Assembly: GCF_029968095.1 (NCBI RefSeq)
Contig: NZ_JASCIR010000006.1
Span: 186,001 to 250,000, forward strand
Reading direction: 5' to 3'
DNA: 64,000 nucleotides
Source: Streptomyces solicavernae
GTDB lineage: Bacteria > Actinomycetota > Actinomycetes > Streptomycetales > Streptomycetaceae
Below the pieces are notes generated by a model. It had not been told where the DNA came from. It saw nothing but the letters and a program-made list of their open reading frames with translations, and searched no databases. Shown piece after piece: positions 8,727 through 18,795 of this stretch. The position numbers were made by a program, and so were the translations under genes. Position 1 is the first letter of the stretch. Each line of letters starts with the position of its first letter.

Positions 8727-10622
8727 ATGAGTCAGCCGCCCAGCCAGCCGCCGCAGCCGCAAGGCGGTGCCGGGGCTCCGCAGGACCCTCAGCAGGGGAT
8801 GTCCAAGGAGCCCGGCCAGCCGCCGCAGTCGCCGCAGACGCCTCCGGTGCCGCCGGCGCCGCCGTCCGCGCCGCCCGCCGCCCCGCCCTCCGTACCCTCC
8901 GCACCGCCCGCTGGGCCCGCGACCCCGCCGGCCGGACCGCCGCCCGCCCAGCCCTCGTACGGCTACCCGCAGCCAGGCCAGCCCGGCCAGCCCGCCGCCG
9001 ACAACCCGTACGCCCAGGCACAGCCGGGTCAGCCGCAGCCGGGTCCGTACGGCCAGCCGGGGCAGCCCGGCGGCCAGCCCGGCGCGCCCGCGCAGGGTGC
9101 GTACGGCTACCCGCAGCAGCCGCAGTACCCGGGGGCGCCCGCGCCCGGTATGCCCGGCGGGCCCGCCGGGCCCGGTGGCGGCTCGGGCAGCCCGTTCAAG
9201 GGCAAGCCCGCCGCGATCATCGGTGCGGCCCTCGCCGCGGTCCTCGTGATCGGCGGCGGCGTCTGGTTCGCCACCAGCGGTGACGACGAGAAGCCGAAGA
9301 AGAAGGAGCCGATCGCCAAGGGCAGCGAGGACGGCAAGCCCACCAACGCCGGCGAGGAGACCGCCGGCAGCCGCAACGGCGGCGAGGACGACCTCAACGC
9401 CGGCCGCAAGCCCGGCGAGGCGAGGGTCTGGGTCGCCAAGAACGACCTCGACCCCCCGCGCAACGGCGCCCCGCTCATGGACATCTGGACCGTGGGCGAC
9501 AACGTCATCCAGGCCGGGTACAACGAGGTCACCGCCTTCAAGGCGAGCGACGGCAGCAAGGCGTGGAGCGTCAAGCTCCCGCACGCCGTGTGCGACACCC
9601 CGCCCCGCCCCTCCGAGGACGGCATGGTCGTCGTGGCCTACAAGGACACCGACAACCGTGAGAAGAGCAAGTGCAACCAGCTCCAGATGATCGACCTCAA
9701 CACGGGTGAGAAGGGCTGGCAGAAGAAGACCGAGACGGGCGGCCTCTTCGACTCGACCGTCACGCTCGACCTGGAGATCGCCGGGGAGAACGTGATGGTG
9801 GCCCGCTCCCAGTCCGGCAGCGCGTACAGCCTCAAGGACGGCGAGGAGCAGTACACGCTGAAGAAGGACCGGGGCTGCTTCCCCAACTCCTTCGCGGCCG
9901 ACGGGGACACGGTCCTCGCCGTCGACTCCTGCCTGGCCCAGCCGGACGAGAACGAGCAGCTCAAGTCGATCGACCCGAAGACCGGCAAGGTCAAGTGGCG
10001 TTACATGACGCCCAAGGGCTACCAGGTGCAGAAGGTCTACTCGGTCAAGCCGCTCGTCGTCTCCCTGGTGAACCGGGACGACAAGGCCTGGAACATCGTC
10101 GCGTTCAAGGAGAACGGCAAGGTCCGCTCGCAGATCGACGGCGGCAAGGACTCCTTCACGCAGCGCTGCGGCATGTCCATCCTGGAGAAGGAGCTGCAGA
10201 GCTGCCAGGGCATGGTCGCCACCGACGACCTCTTCTTCATGGCCACCGAGGAGAAGAAGTCCGGCGACTACGACCGCAGCAACGAGATCGTCGCGTTCGA
10301 CCTCGACAGCGGAAAGCCCAAGTGGCGCGGCAAGACCGAGGACCCGCGCTCCCTGATGCCGCTGTCCGCGGATTCCGACGGCAACCTGATCGCGTACGTC
10401 GAGCCGACCTTCGACAAGCCGGGCCAGACCGTGCGGTTCAGCCCGGACGGCGGCAAGCCGAAGCTGCTCCTGCAGCACCCGGAGACTACCGCCAGCGTCG
10501 AGAACTCCATCGTCGGCGCGGGACAGATGGCCTACGCGGACGGCCGTCTCTACGCCACGTCCTCGCGGCTGATGGGCCGTGACGGCGAGGAGGAGACCCG
10601 CATGCTGTCCTTCGGCAAGTAA
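8727..10622 (+). CDS. Membrane-anchored PQQ-like beta-propeller protein (paralogue 1)
   Basis: A 631-residue protein. Residues 1-155 are a Pro/Gln-rich cytoplasmic region (repeats of QPGQPGQP and YGYPQQPQ). One membrane segment follows at about 160-182 ([20 protein letters not shown]). The outer part is a beta-propeller of the PQQ/WD type with repeats such as [21 protein letters not shown] and [15 protein letters not shown]. No PQQ-enzyme active site is visible, so it is more likely a scaffold or sensor at the cell envelope. It forms a tandem pair with the next gene. The function is not known. The ATG follows a GTGAAGAGG ribosome-site region. Confidence 0.8.
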   Translation: MSQPPSQPPQPQGGAGAPQDPQQGMSKEPGQPPQSPQTPPVPPAPPSAPPAAPPSVPSAPPAGPATPPAGPPPAQPSYGYPQPGQPGQPAADNPYAQAQPGQPQPGPYGQPGQPGGQPGAPAQGAYGYPQQPQYPGAPAPGMPGGPAGPGGGSGSPFKGKPAAIIGAALAAVLVIGGGVWFATSGDDEKPKKKEPIAKGSEDGKPTNAGEETAGSRNGGEDDLNAGRKPGEARVWVAKNDLDPPRNGAPLMDIWTVGDNVIQAGYNEVTAFKASDGSKAWSVKLPHAVCDTPPRPSEDGMVVVAYKDTDNREKSKCNQLQMIDLNTGEKGWQKKTETGGLFDSTVTLDLEIAGENVMVARSQSGSAYSLKDGEEQYTLKKDRGCFPNSFAADGDTVLAVDSCLAQPDENEQLKSIDPKTGKVKWRYMTPKGYQVQKVYSVKPLVVSLVNRDDKAWNIVAFKENGKVRSQIDGGKDSFTQRCGMSILEKELQSCQGMVATDDLFFMATEEKKSGDYDRSNEIVAFDLDSGKPKWRGKTEDPRSLMPLSADSDGNLIAYVEPTFDKPGQTVRFSPDGGKPKLLLQHPETTASVENSIVGAGQMAYADGRLYATSSRLMGRDGEEETRMLSFGK

Positions 10623-10736
10623 GTCCCCCTGGGCGTCCCCCGGGTTCCGTGAGCCGACGGCTCGCGGGCCGGCGGGACGCCCTCTGGCCGTTCGTACGCC
10701 CGGCCCGTCCCCTCAGTCAGACAGGTAGAGATCACG

Positions 10737-12563
10737 ATGACCCAGCCGCCGCAGCCGCCCCAGCCGCCGAACGAGCCTCGCAAGGAGGGCTTCGGCGCCC
10801 CGCAGGACCCGCCGAAGGAGGGCTTCGGCGCGCCGCAGAGCCCGCCCCCCGGCGGCGGCTTCGGCGCCCCGCCCCCGCCGGCCCCCGGCACCCCGCCGCC
10901 CCCGGCGCCGGGCACCCCGCCGCCCGCGTACGGCTACCCGCAGGCGCCCGGCACCCCGCCGCCGCCCGCCCCGGGCACGCCCCCGCCGGGCCAGCCGGGT
11001 CAGCCGGGTCAGCCGGGTCAGCCGGGCTACGGCTACCCGCAGGCCCCCGGCCAGCAGCCCCAGCAGCCCCCGTACGGCTACCAGCAGTTCCCGCAGCAGC
11101 ACATCACGCAGCCCATGGGCGGTCCCGGCGGGACCGGCGGCGGCAAGAAGATCAACTCGCAGCTGGCGATCATCGTCGCCGCGGTGGTCGCGGTCGCGCT
11201 GATCGTCGGCGGCGGATTCTGGTACGCGTCCGACGGCGACGAGCCGAAGGAGGAGGCGAAGACCGGCGAGGGCGGCAAGGGCGGCGAGAGCGGCCCGGCC
11301 GGTGGCGGCGGCGAGGAGAAGGTGCCGTCGAACACCGCCGCCCAGGTCCGCTTCCAGCTGCCCGCGCCGAAGGTCGGCGAGGACACCACGCTGAGCGTCA
11401 AGGGCTCCTGGCTCACCGACGACGCGTACGTGAAGAGCGGCGACAGCAAGATCGTCGGGTATGCGCCGAAGGACGGCAAGGAGCTCTGGACGCTCCCGCT
11501 GACCGGCCCGACCTGCGCGGGCTCCCGCCAGGTCTCGGACGACGGCCTGGCCGCCGTGGTCTTCGAGGCCGAGGGCAAGAAGGAGTACAACGGCTGCAGC
11601 CAGATCGCCGTCTTCGACACCAAGACCGGCGACAAGCTGTGGCAGAAGAGCGTCAGTGACGGCGGCGGCAAGGCCGACTTCCAGGAGGTCGTCATCTCCG
11701 GTGAGACCGTCGCGGTCGGCGGCGGCACGGACGGCGGCGCCGCCTTCGAGCTGAAGTCGGGCAAGCCCCGCTGGGCGCCGAAGCCCTCGGACACCTGCAA
11801 GGACGCCGGGTACGCGGGCGGCGAGCAGCTGGTCGCGGTCCGCAAGTGCGGTTCGTACGACAACCCGCGGCTTGAGGTCCAGGTGATCGACCCGGTCTCC
11901 GGCACCCCCAAGTGGACGTACAAGCTGCCCGCCGGCATCGACAACGCCAAGGTGATGTCGACGAAGCCGGTCGTCTTCGGCGTGGACTCGACCGACATCA
12001 CCGCGTCCGGCGTCTCGGACATCTTCGCCCTGGACGAGGCGGGCAAGCTGCGCAGCAAGGCGGCGCTCGGCAAGCGTGAGTACCAGCTCGACTGCGACGT
12101 GAACAAGGTCCAGGAGTGCTCCGGCGTCGTCGTCGGCAACGACCGGGTGTACGTGCCGACGGCCCAGCACGAGGGCAGCGGCGAGTACGGCATGACCAAC
12201 GAGATCATCTCGTTCGACCTGGCCACCGGCGAGAAGGTCGGCCCGAAGGCGGACGCGGGTGACCGGTACCAGATGCTGCCGCTGCGCATGGACGGCACGA
12301 ACATCCTCGCGTACAAGATCCCGCCGTACGACAAGGGCGGTCAGGTCGTCACCATCGACCCGAAGACCGGCAAGCAGACGGTGCTCCTGGAGAACCCGGC
12401 GCAGGAAGACATCCGGGACGCCGAGACGCAGTACTCCCTGCCCGAGGGCGCCGAGATGCTGTACGGCGACGGCGCCCTGTACATCTCGGACAAGCTGATG
12501 TCGAAGCCGAGCCCGTCCGACACCCGCAAGCGGCACCTCGCCGTGGTGTTCGGCACCGGCTGA
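10737..12563 (+). CDS. Membrane-anchored PQQ-like beta-propeller protein (paralogue 2)
   Basis: A 608-residue paralogue of the preceding gene with the same layout: a Pro-rich head with EGFGAPQ and QPGQPG repeats (1-135), one membrane helix around 139-162 (QLAIIVAAVVAVALIVGGGFWY), then an acidic linker and a beta-propeller with motifs like YAPKDGKELWTLPL, FDTKTGDKLWQKS and VIDPVSGTPKWTYK. Four or more Cys in the outer domain suggest disulfides. The gap to the first copy is 114 bases. Tandem duplication with divergence is the likely origin. Confidence 0.8.
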   Translation: MTQPPQPPQPPNEPRKEGFGAPQDPPKEGFGAPQSPPPGGGFGAPPPPAPGTPPPPAPGTPPPAYGYPQAPGTPPPPAPGTPPPGQPGQPGQPGQPGYGYPQAPGQQPQQPPYGYQQFPQQHITQPMGGPGGTGGGKKINSQLAIIVAAVVAVALIVGGGFWYASDGDEPKEEAKTGEGGKGGESGPAGGGGEEKVPSNTAAQVRFQLPAPKVGEDTTLSVKGSWLTDDAYVKSGDSKIVGYAPKDGKELWTLPLTGPTCAGSRQVSDDGLAAVVFEAEGKKEYNGCSQIAVFDTKTGDKLWQKSVSDGGGKADFQEVVISGETVAVGGGTDGGAAFELKSGKPRWAPKPSDTCKDAGYAGGEQLVAVRKCGSYDNPRLEVQVIDPVSGTPKWTYKLPAGIDNAKVMSTKPVVFGVDSTDITASGVSDIFALDEAGKLRSKAALGKREYQLDCDVNKVQECSGVVVGNDRVYVPTAQHEGSGEYGMTNEIISFDLATGEKVGPKADAGDRYQMLPLRMDGTNILAYKIPPYDKGGQVVTIDPKTGKQTVLLENPAQEDIRDAETQYSLPEGAEMLYGDGALYISDKLMSKPSPSDTRKRHLAVVFGTG

Positions 12564-12578
12564 CCGCGCGCCGGCCGA

Positions 12579-12630
12579 GCGGCGGGCCGTCCCTTCCGGT
12601 GGAGCTTCCGCTGGAGGGGCGGCCCGCCGT
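12579..12630 (+). terminator. Hairpin after the propeller gene pair
   Basis: GC-rich arms at 12581-12597 and 12613-12628 (GGCGGGCCGTCCCTTCC against GGAGGGGCGGCCCGCC) pair with one bulge and one mismatch. It lies 18 bases after the stop and has no U-tract, as is usual in Streptomyces. Confidence 0.55.
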
Positions 12631-12788
12631 CGTGTGCACGGGCGGGCCGGGGCGGGATTTTCGCCGGTTCCGACAGGCATCTGTCCGGTAAAGGGCGCGC
12701 GCCGTCGAACAAGCGTGTAGCTTCCGGGAAACGTCGGGCCGGGGGGTCCCGCCCGACGACGGGTCGCCGGGGATCTGGGGGTAGCGCG

Positions 12789-13562
12789 ATGGCGGTGCGG
12801 CTCATGGTGGTCGACGATCACCGTCTGCATGCGGAGGCGCTGGCCTCGGCCCTGAAGCTGCGCGGCCACCGGGTGCTCGCCGCGGCGGCGCCGGCCGCGG
12901 GGGCGGCGGAGCTCGTGGTGCAGCGGGCGCCGGAGGTCTGCGTCCTCGGCACGGCGGCGCCCGCGGAGCCGGGCGCGTTCGACCCGGTGGCGCGGATCAA
13001 GCGGGACCGTCCGCAGGTCGCGGTGCTGGTCCTCGGCCCGGTGCCGTCCCCGCGCGGCATAGCGGCGGCGTTCGCCGCGGGCGCCTCCGGTTACGTACGG
13101 CACGACGAGCGCATCGAGGGCGTCGAGCGGGCCATCATGAAGGCCAGGGCGGGGGAGGCCGCGGTCGCCCCGGCGCTGCTGCGGGGCGCCTTCGCGGACC
13201 TGCTCAACCCGCCGGCCAAGGCGGACGACGAGGGCCACCGGCTGCTGCTGCTGCTCACGCCGCGCGAGGTGGAGGTCCTGGTGCGGGTCGCGGAGGGCGA
13301 GGACACCCGGAGAATCGCGGCGGGCATGGGCATAGCGCCGAGCACGGCCCGTACGCACGTCCAGCGGGTCCTGATGAAACTGGACGTCGGCTCCCGCCTG
13401 GAGGCGGCGGCGCTTGCCGCGCGTACGGGCCTGCTCGACCGGGCTGTTACGGCGACTGTTCCCCGGGCTCCGACGGCACCGGCGCAACCGCCGGACGAAG
13501 CCTCAGCCACACCAGGAAGAACAGCCCGAGCGCCAGCATGGCGAGGCCGGTCCACAGGTTGA
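12789..13562 (+). CDS. LuxR-family response-regulator-like transcription factor lacking the phospho-acceptor Asp
   Basis: A 257-residue protein with a receiver-like domain (1-120) and a C-terminal LuxR HTH (LTPREVEVLVRVAEGEDTRR, then STARTHVQRVLMKLDVGSR at ~180). The acidic pocket VVDDHR is present, but the strand that normally ends in Asp reads VCVLGTAAP, with Gly at the Asp position. It is probably not controlled by phosphorylation from a histidine kinase. The last ~38 residues (Pro/Ala-rich) overlap the 3' end of the convergent small membrane gene by 116 bases. No kinase gene is adjacent. Targets are unknown. Confidence 0.82.
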   Translation: MAVRLMVVDDHRLHAEALASALKLRGHRVLAAAAPAAGAAELVVQRAPEVCVLGTAAPAEPGAFDPVARIKRDRPQVAVLVLGPVPSPRGIAAAFAAGASGYVRHDERIEGVERAIMKARAGEAAVAPALLRGAFADLLNPPAKADDEGHRLLLLLTPREVEVLVRVAEGEDTRRIAAGMGIAPSTARTHVQRVLMKLDVGSRLEAAALAARTGLLDRAVTATVPRAPTAPAQPPDEASATPGRTARAPAWRGRSTG

Positions 13563-13737
13563 TGTTGATGTCCTGGGCCTTCTTCAGGTCGGCCTCGGAC
13601 GCCGTGATCCCGGCGATGGTGACGATCACGCCGTAGACCACGAACAGGCCGCCGATGATGCGCCGGATGTCGAAGAGACGGGCGGCGGTGGCGGACTTGG
13701 CCTCCAACTCGGAGACTTCGCGCTGCAGTTCAGACAT
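13447..13737 (-). CDS. Small two-helix membrane protein, possible symporter partner
   Basis: A 96-residue protein: a short coiled-coil start (MSELQREVSELEAKSATAAR), two membrane segments (about 27-47 and 62-84), and a Pro-rich tail. It lies 20 bases downstream of the symporter gene on the same strand, so the two are likely cotranscribed and it may be a small accessory subunit. Its 3' end overlaps the end of the convergent regulator. The ATG at 13737 is preceded on its strand by AGAGAATG-type sequence with a weak ribosome site. The family was not identified with certainty. Confidence 0.7.
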   Translation of the reverse strand: MSELQREVSELEAKSATAARLFDIRRIIGGLFVVYGVIVTIAGITASEADLKKAQDININLWTGLAMLALGLFFLVWLRLRPAVAPVPSEPGEQSP

Positions 13738-13757
13738 TCTCTGGGCCTCCGTGTCGG

Positions 13758-15428
13758 TCAGAAGGAGTACGGGACGTAGCAGGCGGCGGCGATGACGATC
13801 GCGCCCCAGCCGAGCAGGGCGGGCCTGCGGTACCAGACCTGGTCGCCCTCCTGAGGCGCCTCCTCCATGCCGGGCGAGGTGGTGCCGTACACCAGACCGG
13901 CCAGCTCGGCCTCCGGCTTGGGCGCGGTGAACAGGGTGACGAGGACCATCACCACGGCACCGGCGACGAAGCCGACGATCGCGGAGACGAAGTTGGCGCC
14001 CTGGTCGGAGGGGATGTCGATGACGCCCCCCTGGTAGATGACGAAGTAGTTGACCATCGCGGCCGAGGTGCCCGCGAGCAGCCCCCACACACCGGATTTC
14101 ATGGAGGCCCGCTTCCAGAACATGCCGATGATGAAGACCACGAACATCGGCACATTGAAGAAGGAGAACAGCGTCTGCAGGTATCCCATGATGTTGCTGA
14201 AGCTGGCGGCGAGGAAGGCCGTGCCGATGGAGGCGACCACACCGATCGCGGTGATGAGCCGCCCGAACTTCAAGTAGTACGTGTCCTCACGGCCCTTGAC
14301 CACGTACTTCGCCCAGATGTCCGCGGTGAACACGGTGTTGAAGGACGAGACGTTGGCCGCCATGCCCGCCATGAACGCGGCGAGCAGACCGGTCACGGCT
14401 ATCCCGAGCACGCCGTTGGGCAGCAACTCCTGCATGAGCAGCGGGATCGCGTCGTTGTACGTCAGGTCGGAGCCGGCGGTGCCGATCTTCGGGACGAGGA
14501 CGGCGGCGACCAGGCCGGGGATCATCACGATGAAGACGATGAAGATCTTCGGGAAGGCGGCGATCAGCGGGGTGCGCTTGGCGGCGGACAGGTTCTTCGC
14601 GGACAGGGCGCGCTGCACCTCGGCGAAGTTGGTCGTCCAGTAGCCGAAGGACAGCACGAAGCCGAGGCCGAGCACGATGGTCAGCCAGTTCGCACCGAGC
14701 GGGTTGGGGTCACCTATGCCCGTACCGCCCCACGCGGTGAGGAAGTTGCCGCCGTGCCGCTCGGTGAGCGAGCCGGTGAGACCGTCCCAGCCGCCGACCC
14801 GCTTCAGGCCGAGGATGGTGAGCGGGATGAGCGCGGCGAGGATCACGAAGAACTGCAGGACCTCGTTGTAGATCGCCGAGGAGAGACCGCCGATCGTGAT
14901 GTACGCGAGCACGAAGAACCCGGCGACGACGATCGACACCCACTGCGGCCAGCCGAGCAGCGCCTCGACGACGATCGACAGGGCGTACAGGTTGACGCCC
15001 GCGATCAGGATCGACGCGAAGGCGAACAGGACCGAACTCAACAGGTGTGCGGACTTGTCGAACCGCTGGAGCAGGAACTCGGGCACGCTTCGGACCTTGG
15101 AGCCGTAGTAGAACGGCATCATCACCAGGCCGAGGAAGACCATCGCCGGGATGGCGCCGATCCAGTACCAGTGCACGACGGCCACGCCGTACTGCGCGCC
15201 GGTGGCGGCCATGCCCAGGATCTCGGTGGCGCCCAGGTTGGCGGCCACGAAGGCCAGTCCGGTGACCCAGGCGGGCAGCGAGCGCCCGGAGAGGAAGAAG
15301 TCGAGGCTGGTCCGCACGCTGCGCCGGGCGGCGAAACCGATGCCCAGGACGACGGCGAAGTAGATCGCCAGGATCGCGTAATCCAGCCCGTTGGTGGGGA
15401 GCCGTAGCCCGTCGGCCAAGTGATGCAT
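13758..15428 (-). CDS. Sodium:solute symporter (SSS family), probable galactose/sugar transporter
   Basis: A 556-residue membrane protein with about 14 membrane segments. SSS signatures: LDYAILAIYFAVVLGIGF at the start, DFFLSGRSLPAW, AANLGATEILGMA (~66), the VARGG-like stretch, AEVQRALSAKN, and AGMAANVSSFNTVFTADIW (~360), which is close to the sodium-site region of vSGLT-type sugar transporters. It is divergent from galT-galE-galK, which supports galactose as substrate by context only. The intergenic region at 15429-15609 carries repeats that may control both directions. The C-terminal GMEEAPQEGDQVWYRRPALL is followed by a last helix. Confidence 0.9.
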   Translation of the reverse strand: MHHLADGLRLPTNGLDYAILAIYFAVVLGIGFAARRSVRTSLDFFLSGRSLPAWVTGLAFVAANLGATEILGMAATGAQYGVAVVHWYWIGAIPAMVFLGLVMMPFYYGSKVRSVPEFLLQRFDKSAHLLSSVLFAFASILIAGVNLYALSIVVEALLGWPQWVSIVVAGFFVLAYITIGGLSSAIYNEVLQFFVILAALIPLTILGLKRVGGWDGLTGSLTERHGGNFLTAWGGTGIGDPNPLGANWLTIVLGLGFVLSFGYWTTNFAEVQRALSAKNLSAAKRTPLIAAFPKIFIVFIVMIPGLVAAVLVPKIGTAGSDLTYNDAIPLLMQELLPNGVLGIAVTGLLAAFMAGMAANVSSFNTVFTADIWAKYVVKGREDTYYLKFGRLITAIGVVASIGTAFLAASFSNIMGYLQTLFSFFNVPMFVVFIIGMFWKRASMKSGVWGLLAGTSAAMVNYFVIYQGGVIDIPSDQGANFVSAIVGFVAGAVVMVLVTLFTAPKPEAELAGLVYGTTSPGMEEAPQEGDQVWYRRPALLGWGAIVIAAACYVPYSF

Positions 15429-15494
15429 GGGGGTCTCTCGCTTCGTCGCGCGAACTGATCAGACCGGAACCTACGCCCCCAGCTTCAGAAACTG

Positions 15495-15579
15495 AACACT
15501 TGTGTTGGTGTTCTTTGTTTGATTGTGATCGTTGACGCGCATGTTGACTTGTGGTTTGTTGTGTTCGGTTCTGTTTGAT
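15495..15579. promoter_or_regulatory. AT-rich gal/symporter promoter region with inverted and direct repeats
   Basis: This is the AT-richest stretch of the area. It holds the inverted repeat AACAC-TT-GTGTT (15495-15506) and two copies of TTGTGTT...TGTTTGAT, at 15500-15523 and 15559-15579. These are candidate operators for a galactose-responsive repressor. Streptomyces galP1 is known to be galactose-induced and glucose-repressed. Which protein binds here cannot be told from the sequence. Confidence 0.5.
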
Positions 15580-15609
15580 GCCTGCGTAGATGTGTTGGGG
15601 AGTCCCTGC

Positions 15610-16677
15610 GTGAAGAAGACCTCGACCCGGCTCGCCGACGGTCGTGAGCTCATCCACTACGACCTGCGCGACGACACCGTCCGCACGGCCGTCGACCGCC
15701 GCCCCCTCGACCCCGTCGGAACCGGCTCCGAGATCCGCGAGGACCCCCTGCTCGGCGACTTCGTCGCCATCGCCTCGCACCGCCAGGGCCGCACCTACCA
15801 CCCGCCGGCCGACGAATGCCCCCTGTGCCCCTCCGAGGGCCCCTCCGAGGGTGACCGGCTCACCGAGATCCCGGACTCCTCGTACGACGTCGTCGTCTTC
15901 GAGAACCGCTTCCCGTCCCTCGCCGGCGACTCTGGGCGCTGCGAGGTGGTCTGCTTCACCGCCGACCACGACGCGTCCTTCGCCGACCTGACCGACGCAC
16001 AGGCCCGGCTCGTCCTGGACGCCTGGACCGACCGGACCGCCGAGCTGTCCCATCTGCCGTCCGTCGCCCAGGTCTTCTGCTTCGAGAACCGCGGCGCCGA
16101 GATCGGCGTGACCCTCGGCCACCCGCACGGCCAGATCTACGGCTACCCGCACGTCACCCCCCGCACGGCCCTGATGCTCCGCAACCTCGCCGCGCACCGC
16201 GCCGCCACCGGCCGCAACCTGTTCGACGACGTCCTCGCCCGCGAATCCGCCTCCGACCGGGTCGTCCTGGAGGGCGAGCACTGGATCGCGTACGTCCCCT
16301 ACGCGGCGCACTGGCCGTACGAGGTGCATCTGCACCCCAAGCGTCGCGTGCCCGATCTGCTCGCCCTGGACGAGGGGGCGCGCACCGAGTTCCCACAGCT
16401 CTATCTGGAACTCTTGCGGCGCTTCGACCGGATCTTCGGCCCCGGTGAACCGCCCACGCCGTACATCGCCGCCTGGCACCAGGCGCCGTTCACGGACCTC
16501 GGCGAGTTCGGGGTGAACCGCGACGCGTTCGCGCTTCACCTTGAGCTTTTCACCATTCGCCGCACTTCCGGCAAGCTGAAGTTCCTCGCGGGTTCCGAAT
16601 CCGGCATGAACGTGTTCATCAATGACGTGCCGCCGGAGACCGCGGCCGAGCGACTGCGAGAGGTAGCGAGCAAATGA
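15610..16677 (+). CDS. galT: Galactose-1-phosphate uridylyltransferase GalT
   Basis: A 355-residue Leloir-pathway enzyme that moves UMP from UDP-glucose to galactose-1-phosphate. The catalytic HPHGQ (H171-P-H173-G-Q) is present, preceded by [17 protein letters not shown] near residue 68 and downstream His provide the structural zinc site. FENRFPS and the second-domain motifs (WHQAPF) also fit. The GTG at 15610 is chosen over upstream in-frame starts because TTGGGGAG lies 8 bases before it and the protein aligns from [12 protein letters not shown]. It is the first gene of galT-galE-galK, and its stop overlaps the galE start (ATGA). Confidence 0.96.
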   Translation: MKKTSTRLADGRELIHYDLRDDTVRTAVDRRPLDPVGTGSEIREDPLLGDFVAIASHRQGRTYHPPADECPLCPSEGPSEGDRLTEIPDSSYDVVVFENRFPSLAGDSGRCEVVCFTADHDASFADLTDAQARLVLDAWTDRTAELSHLPSVAQVFCFENRGAEIGVTLGHPHGQIYGYPHVTPRTALMLRNLAAHRAATGRNLFDDVLARESASDRVVLEGEHWIAYVPYAAHWPYEVHLHPKRRVPDLLALDEGARTEFPQLYLELLRRFDRIFGPGEPPTPYIAAWHQAPFTDLGEFGVNRDAFALHLELFTIRRTSGKLKFLAGSESGMNVFINDVPPETAAERLREVASK

Positions 16678-17654
16678 GCGGTAGGTACGGCAAGTATCTG
16701 GTCACCGGTGGCGCGGGCTATGTCGGCAGTGTGGTGGCCGCCCATCTCCTGGAGGCGGGCCACGAGGTGACGGTCCTCGACAACCTCTCCACCGGTTTCC
16801 GCGAGGGCGTGCCCGCGGGCGCCGAGTTCATCGAGGGCGACATCCGCGACGCCGCCAAGTGGCTGGACCCGTCCTACGACGCGGTGCTGCACTTCGCCGC
16901 GTTCTCGCAGGTCGGCGAGTCCGTCGTGCAGCCCGAGAAGTACTGGGAGAACAACGTCGGCGGCACCATGGCGCTGATCGCCGCGATGCGCTCGGCGGGT
17001 GTGCGCAAGCTGGTGTTCTCCTCCACGGCCGCCACGTACGGTGAGCCCGAGGAGGTCCCGATCCGCGAGTCCGCGCCGACCGCGCCGACCAACCCGTACG
17101 GCGCCTCCAAGCTCGCCGTCGACCACATGATCACCGGCGAGTGCGCGGCCCACGGGCTCGCGGCCGTCTCGCTGCGCTACTTCAACGTGGCCGGTGCGTA
17201 CGGTCAGTTCGGTGAGCGGCACGACCCCGAGTCGCACCTCATCCCGCTCGTCCTCCAGGTCGCCCAGGGCCGCCGCGAGGCCATCTCCGTCTTCGGCGAC
17301 GACTACCCGACCCCGGACGGCACCTGCGTACGCGACTACATCCACGTCGCCGACCTCGCCGAGGCCCACCTGCTCGCCGTCACGGCCGCGAAGACCGGCG
17401 AGCACCTGATCTGCAACCTGGGCAACGGCAACGGCTTCTCCGTGCGCGAGGTCATCGAGACCGTCCGGCAGGTCACCGGACACCCGGTCCCCGAGGTCAT
17501 GGCCCCGCGCCGGGGCGGCGACCCGGCCGTCCTCGTCGCCTCCGCGGACAACGCCCGCGAGCAGCTCGGCTGGAACCCGTCCCGCGCGGACCTCGCGGGC
17601 ATCGTCGCCGACGCGTGGGCGTTCGCACAGCGTTCTTCGGGGGCGGGCGAGTGA
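16674..17654 (+). CDS. galE: UDP-glucose 4-epimerase GalE
   Basis: A 326-residue short-chain dehydrogenase-type epimerase interconverting UDP-galactose and UDP-glucose. The NAD-binding [16 protein letters not shown] is at the N-terminus, LDNLST and the [11 protein letters not shown] segment follow, the catalytic Ser/Thr region is FSSTAATYG (~118), and YGASKLAVD (~142) carries the Tyr/Lys pair. The specificity segment [10 protein letters not shown] and the C-terminal [17 protein letters not shown] are typical of bacterial GalE. It overlaps galT by 4 bases and galK by 4 bases, so the operon is translationally coupled. Confidence 0.96.
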   Translation: MSGRYGKYLVTGGAGYVGSVVAAHLLEAGHEVTVLDNLSTGFREGVPAGAEFIEGDIRDAAKWLDPSYDAVLHFAAFSQVGESVVQPEKYWENNVGGTMALIAAMRSAGVRKLVFSSTAATYGEPEEVPIRESAPTAPTNPYGASKLAVDHMITGECAAHGLAAVSLRYFNVAGAYGQFGERHDPESHLIPLVLQVAQGRREAISVFGDDYPTPDGTCVRDYIHVADLAEAHLLAVTAAKTGEHLICNLGNGNGFSVREVIETVRQVTGHPVPEVMAPRRGGDPAVLVASADNAREQLGWNPSRADLAGIVADAWAFAQRSSGAGE

Positions 17655-18787
17655 CCGCCGCCGAGACCTTCGCGGAGCTGTACGGCCGGGCCCCCGAGGG
17701 GGTCTGGGCCGCCCCCGGCCGCGTCAACCTGATCGGTGAACACACCGACTACAACGACGGCTTCGTGATGCCCTTCGCGCTGCCGCACACCGCGACCGCC
17801 GCGGTCCGCCGCCGCGACGACGGCGTACTGCGACTGCACTCGGCGGACGCCGACGGCGCCCCGGTCGAGCTGCACCTCGACACGCTCACCCCCGCGTCCG
17901 GATGGACGGACTACGTCGCGGGCGTCGCCTGGGCGCTGCGCGACGCCGGGCACGCGGTGGGCGGTGCGGACGTGCACATCGAGTCGACGGTGCCGACGGG
18001 GGCGGGTCTGTCCTCCTCGGCGGCCCTGGAGATCGTCACGGCACTCGCCCTGAACGACGTGTACGAACTCGGCCTGAAGCGCTGGCAGTTGGCCCGCCTC
18101 TGCCAGCGCGCCGAGAACGTCTTCGTGGGCGCGCCGACCGGCATCATGGACCAGACCGCCTCGGCCTGCTGCACGGAAGGCCACGCCCTGTTCCTCGACA
18201 CCCGCGACCTCGCGCAGGAACAGGTGGCCCTCGACCTGGCGGCGCACGGCCTGTGCCTCCTCGTCGTCGACACCCGGGTCAAGCACGCCCACAGCGACGG
18301 CGAGTACGGAAAGCGCCGCGCGGGCTGCGAGGCGGGGGCGGCCTCGCTGGGAGTGACGGCACTGCGGGACATCGCGTACGAGGACCTGGACGCGGCCCTC
18401 GCCCGGCTCGACGACGCTCAGGTGCGGCGCCTGGTCCGGCACATCGTCACGGAGAACCGGCGCGTGGAGCGGGTCATCGAGCATCTGTCGGCGGGCGAGG
18501 TGCGGGCGATCGGCCCGGTCCTGACCGAGGGCCACGCCTCGCTGCGGGACGACTTCCGCATCTCCTGCGCGGAGCTGGACCTGGTGGTCGACACGGCGCT
18601 CGGCGCGGGGGCGCTGGGGGCTCGGATGACGGGGGGTGGCTTCGGGGGTTCGGCGATCGCGCTGGTGGAGGCGGCCTCGGTGGACACGGTGACGAAGGCG
18701 GTCGAGGCGGCGTTCGAAGGGGCGGGCCTCGCGGCTCCCCGCGTCTTCACAGCGATCTCGTCGCCGGGCGCACGCCGACTGGCGTGA
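17651..18787 (+). CDS. galK: Galactokinase GalK
   Basis: A 378-residue GHMP kinase that phosphorylates galactose at C1. The galactokinase signature [17 protein letters not shown] (~20-36), the ATP-loop [14 protein letters not shown] (~116), the base region [10 protein letters not shown] with the catalytic Asp, and the C-terminal [13 protein letters not shown] are all present. The GTG at 17651 overlaps the galE stop (GTGA); an upstream in-frame ATG at 17615 lies inside galE and is less likely. A strong hairpin follows at 18800. Confidence 0.96.
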   Translation: MTAAETFAELYGRAPEGVWAAPGRVNLIGEHTDYNDGFVMPFALPHTATAAVRRRDDGVLRLHSADADGAPVELHLDTLTPASGWTDYVAGVAWALRDAGHAVGGADVHIESTVPTGAGLSSSAALEIVTALALNDVYELGLKRWQLARLCQRAENVFVGAPTGIMDQTASACCTEGHALFLDTRDLAQEQVALDLAAHGLCLLVVDTRVKHAHSDGEYGKRRAGCEAGAASLGVTALRDIAYEDLDAALARLDDAQVRRLVRHIVTENRRVERVIEHLSAGEVRAIGPVLTEGHASLRDDFRISCAELDLVVDTALGAGALGARMTGGGFGGSAIALVEAASVDTVTKAVEAAFEGAGLAAPRVFTAISSPGARRLA

Positions 18788-18795
18788 TTCTTCCC

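Noticed and set aside
15532..15609. Longer GalT starting at ATG 15532
   Set aside because: The added residues fall in the AT-rich operator region and do not resemble GalT; GTG 15610 has a proper ribosome site.
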